From Plakobranchus ocellatus (lineage: Eukaryota > Mollusca > Gastropoda > Plakobranchidae): a stretch of DNA of 31,768 bases. This document shows, one piece after another, positions 30,502-31,768 of the stretch (positions are counted from its first letter, which is position 1; the number at the start of each line of letters is the position of its first letter). The DNA lies in the NCBI GenBank assembly GCA_019648995.1, contig BLXT01007159.1, positions 510,510-542,277 of the forward strand, given 5' to 3'. Both the position numbers and the translations under genes were made by a program. The notes beneath the pieces were generated by a model. It was not told the DNA's origin and searched no databases. It saw only the letters and a program-made list of their open reading frames with translations.

Positions 30502-31721
30502 TCTGTACTCTCTTTACTCTATTCTTTTATTTTTTTCCTCCTTTCTGTCCTCTTATTATCTTCATCCTTTTCTACCTCCTTGTTTCAAAATCGTTGTCTA
30601 GCTTCACAGGCGAAAAAAAAAAGAGCTAAATTATAGTTTCACTGCATGACAATTGATGAATACAGTAGGTCTACATTTAGTCCCCTTGGACGGGATAAAT
30701 TCCAACTATCGATCAGGCGAGAAGCAAACCAGTCTTGTGTGTGAATATTACAAATTCATCCCTACACGTTATGAAAGTGTGTTACAAGTCCTGTGTAGCT
30801 GCGATCGAATGTTTGCTACGAGATAAAAAAAGAAAAGACGGAGAGGAAAAGAACAGCAGACTTGAAAGATATTAAGCGTCTGCAATTAAACTTGTTCGTC
30901 CTCAATCCGTTCTTTGTAGTGCACACCACATTGTTTAGATACCAAAATATAAGTAAATTTTAAGTGCTACTTCGTCTTTTAGCGATTTCGTGAAGTTCAT
31001 GCTAAACCCAGTTCTGGTCATTCAAGGTCAATGATCATTATTATTTATTTGACCTTATGTCAAAATCGTCATTAAGTTGGTACACTACCATGAGCACCCA
31101 CGATCTTTGATAATAGGCTTTGTGCTACAATATGAAAATGGTCAACAGCTTTCAGTGTGAAAGGACATAAAAGAGAGAATGAACAATAGGCCTACTAAAA
31201 GGGACTGGAAGATGACTGTGTGCTACGAGAGAAAGGCTGGCAGCTAGATGTAAAATAATATGGGGAAAAAATTGGGTGACATAGTACTATATTATTCTGA
31301 GAACTTGGATCCCGCCGGCAACTGCGTATCAATTTTGTAGGCTGTGGATTTGCTCTAGTGTTTCTGATAGACAAATTGTGTAAATATTTGAGTTCGTCAA
31401 TGATAACATTTGATAATTAGAGAGGAAACATAAATGTTGTGCTTTATCAAAACATAAGCAAACTTATGTTTTTATTATAGTGTCAGCTTGCAATTTTATT
31501 ATTCAGTTAAAGCCTATTATCTCTTGATCCTAAGTTGACAAAGTACAGCTGCACCAAATCAAAACTAAAAATTTTAGTTTTAGTTTCGCAGGCAAATTAT
31601 CATTTTAGCTTGCCACTCTGGAAAACATCCGTGTTGGAGGCATTGAGTGAAGTACAAAATATTGTCCTGATTCTTTAATTCCATCGTTGCAAATTTTCTT
31701 ATCAGTAGCCCTCTGAGAGTG

Positions 31722-31722
31722 A

Positions 31723-31768
<46 letters not shown>
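31722..31768. repeat. Compound (GT)n(GA)n microsatellite cut by the window end
   Basis: (GT) repeats from about 31722 to 31740 pass directly into (GA) repeats that run off the window. Confidence 0.93.

Larger units (their letters stand above)
27258..31768. other. Long intron or upstream region without recognised exons
   Basis: I searched the minus strand for the preceding adducin exon (in the family, a segment like GW-x-Q-x-IYNHI-T) and did not find it, so the next upstream exon lies beyond 31768 and this intron exceeds 4.5 kb. The region holds SINE-like fragments and microsatellites, listed separately, in AT-rich sequence. Confidence 0.6.

Noticed and set aside
1-31768. CRISPR arrays, tRNA or rRNA genes, bacterial operon signals
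   Set aside because: None seen. The tRNA-like boxes belong to diverged SINE copies, and the repeats are microsatellites and transposons of a eukaryotic genome.

Overview
The window is a stretch of an animal nuclear genome. It is AT-rich, has GT-AG introns, (GA)n/(CT)n microsatellites, several decayed transposable elements and one assembly gap of N. I lean towards a lophotrochozoan, perhaps a gastropod mollusc, from general character only; nothing here proves the taxon.

One gene dominates and lies entirely on the minus strand: an adducin (the ADD1/2/3 family of vertebrates, hu-li tai shao in flies), a spectrin-actin capping and assembly protein. I could place twelve consecutive coding exons, from 27257 down to 4373, with every junction GT-AG and every phase agreeing. 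They encode the second half of the class II aldolase-like head, the neck, and a short Pro-Glu linker. The exons for the N-terminal half of the head lie beyond 31768, because I see none between 27258 and the window end.

The striking part is the last exon (12495 to 4373). After about 505 residues of ordinary adducin the reading frame enters one uninterrupted 8.1 kb exon of about 2,707 codons. It ends in a stop, without the basic MARCKS-related tail typical of adducins. The predicted product is a 'giant adducin' of more than 3,200 residues, comparable in architecture to giant-exon ankyrins. The giant tail looks disordered and scaffold-like. It begins with a helix that fits the PKA RII-binding (AKAP) consensus, followed by a PP1-docking-like KVAW, a proline run, a duplicated VDPP module, five W-x-P motifs, a long charged region and six Arg/Ser boxes near the C-terminus, some of which are PKA-like sites. 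The working idea is a membrane-skeleton protein that carries its own kinase/phosphatase scaffold.

Layout: 1-4372, 3' UTR and downstream non-coding DNA; 4373-12495, giant exon; 12496-14030, intron; 14031-16922, four small exons (linker and neck) with a solo LTR (14242-14837) and a (GA)n tract; 16923-21423, two long introns around one exon, with a SINE and a TIR transposon interrupted by the N gap; 21424-24709, five head/neck exons; 24710-27026, an intron holding a dead piggyBac element (25049-26890); 27027-27257, the most upstream exon seen; 27258-31768, intron or upstream DNA with SINE-like fragments and microsatellites.
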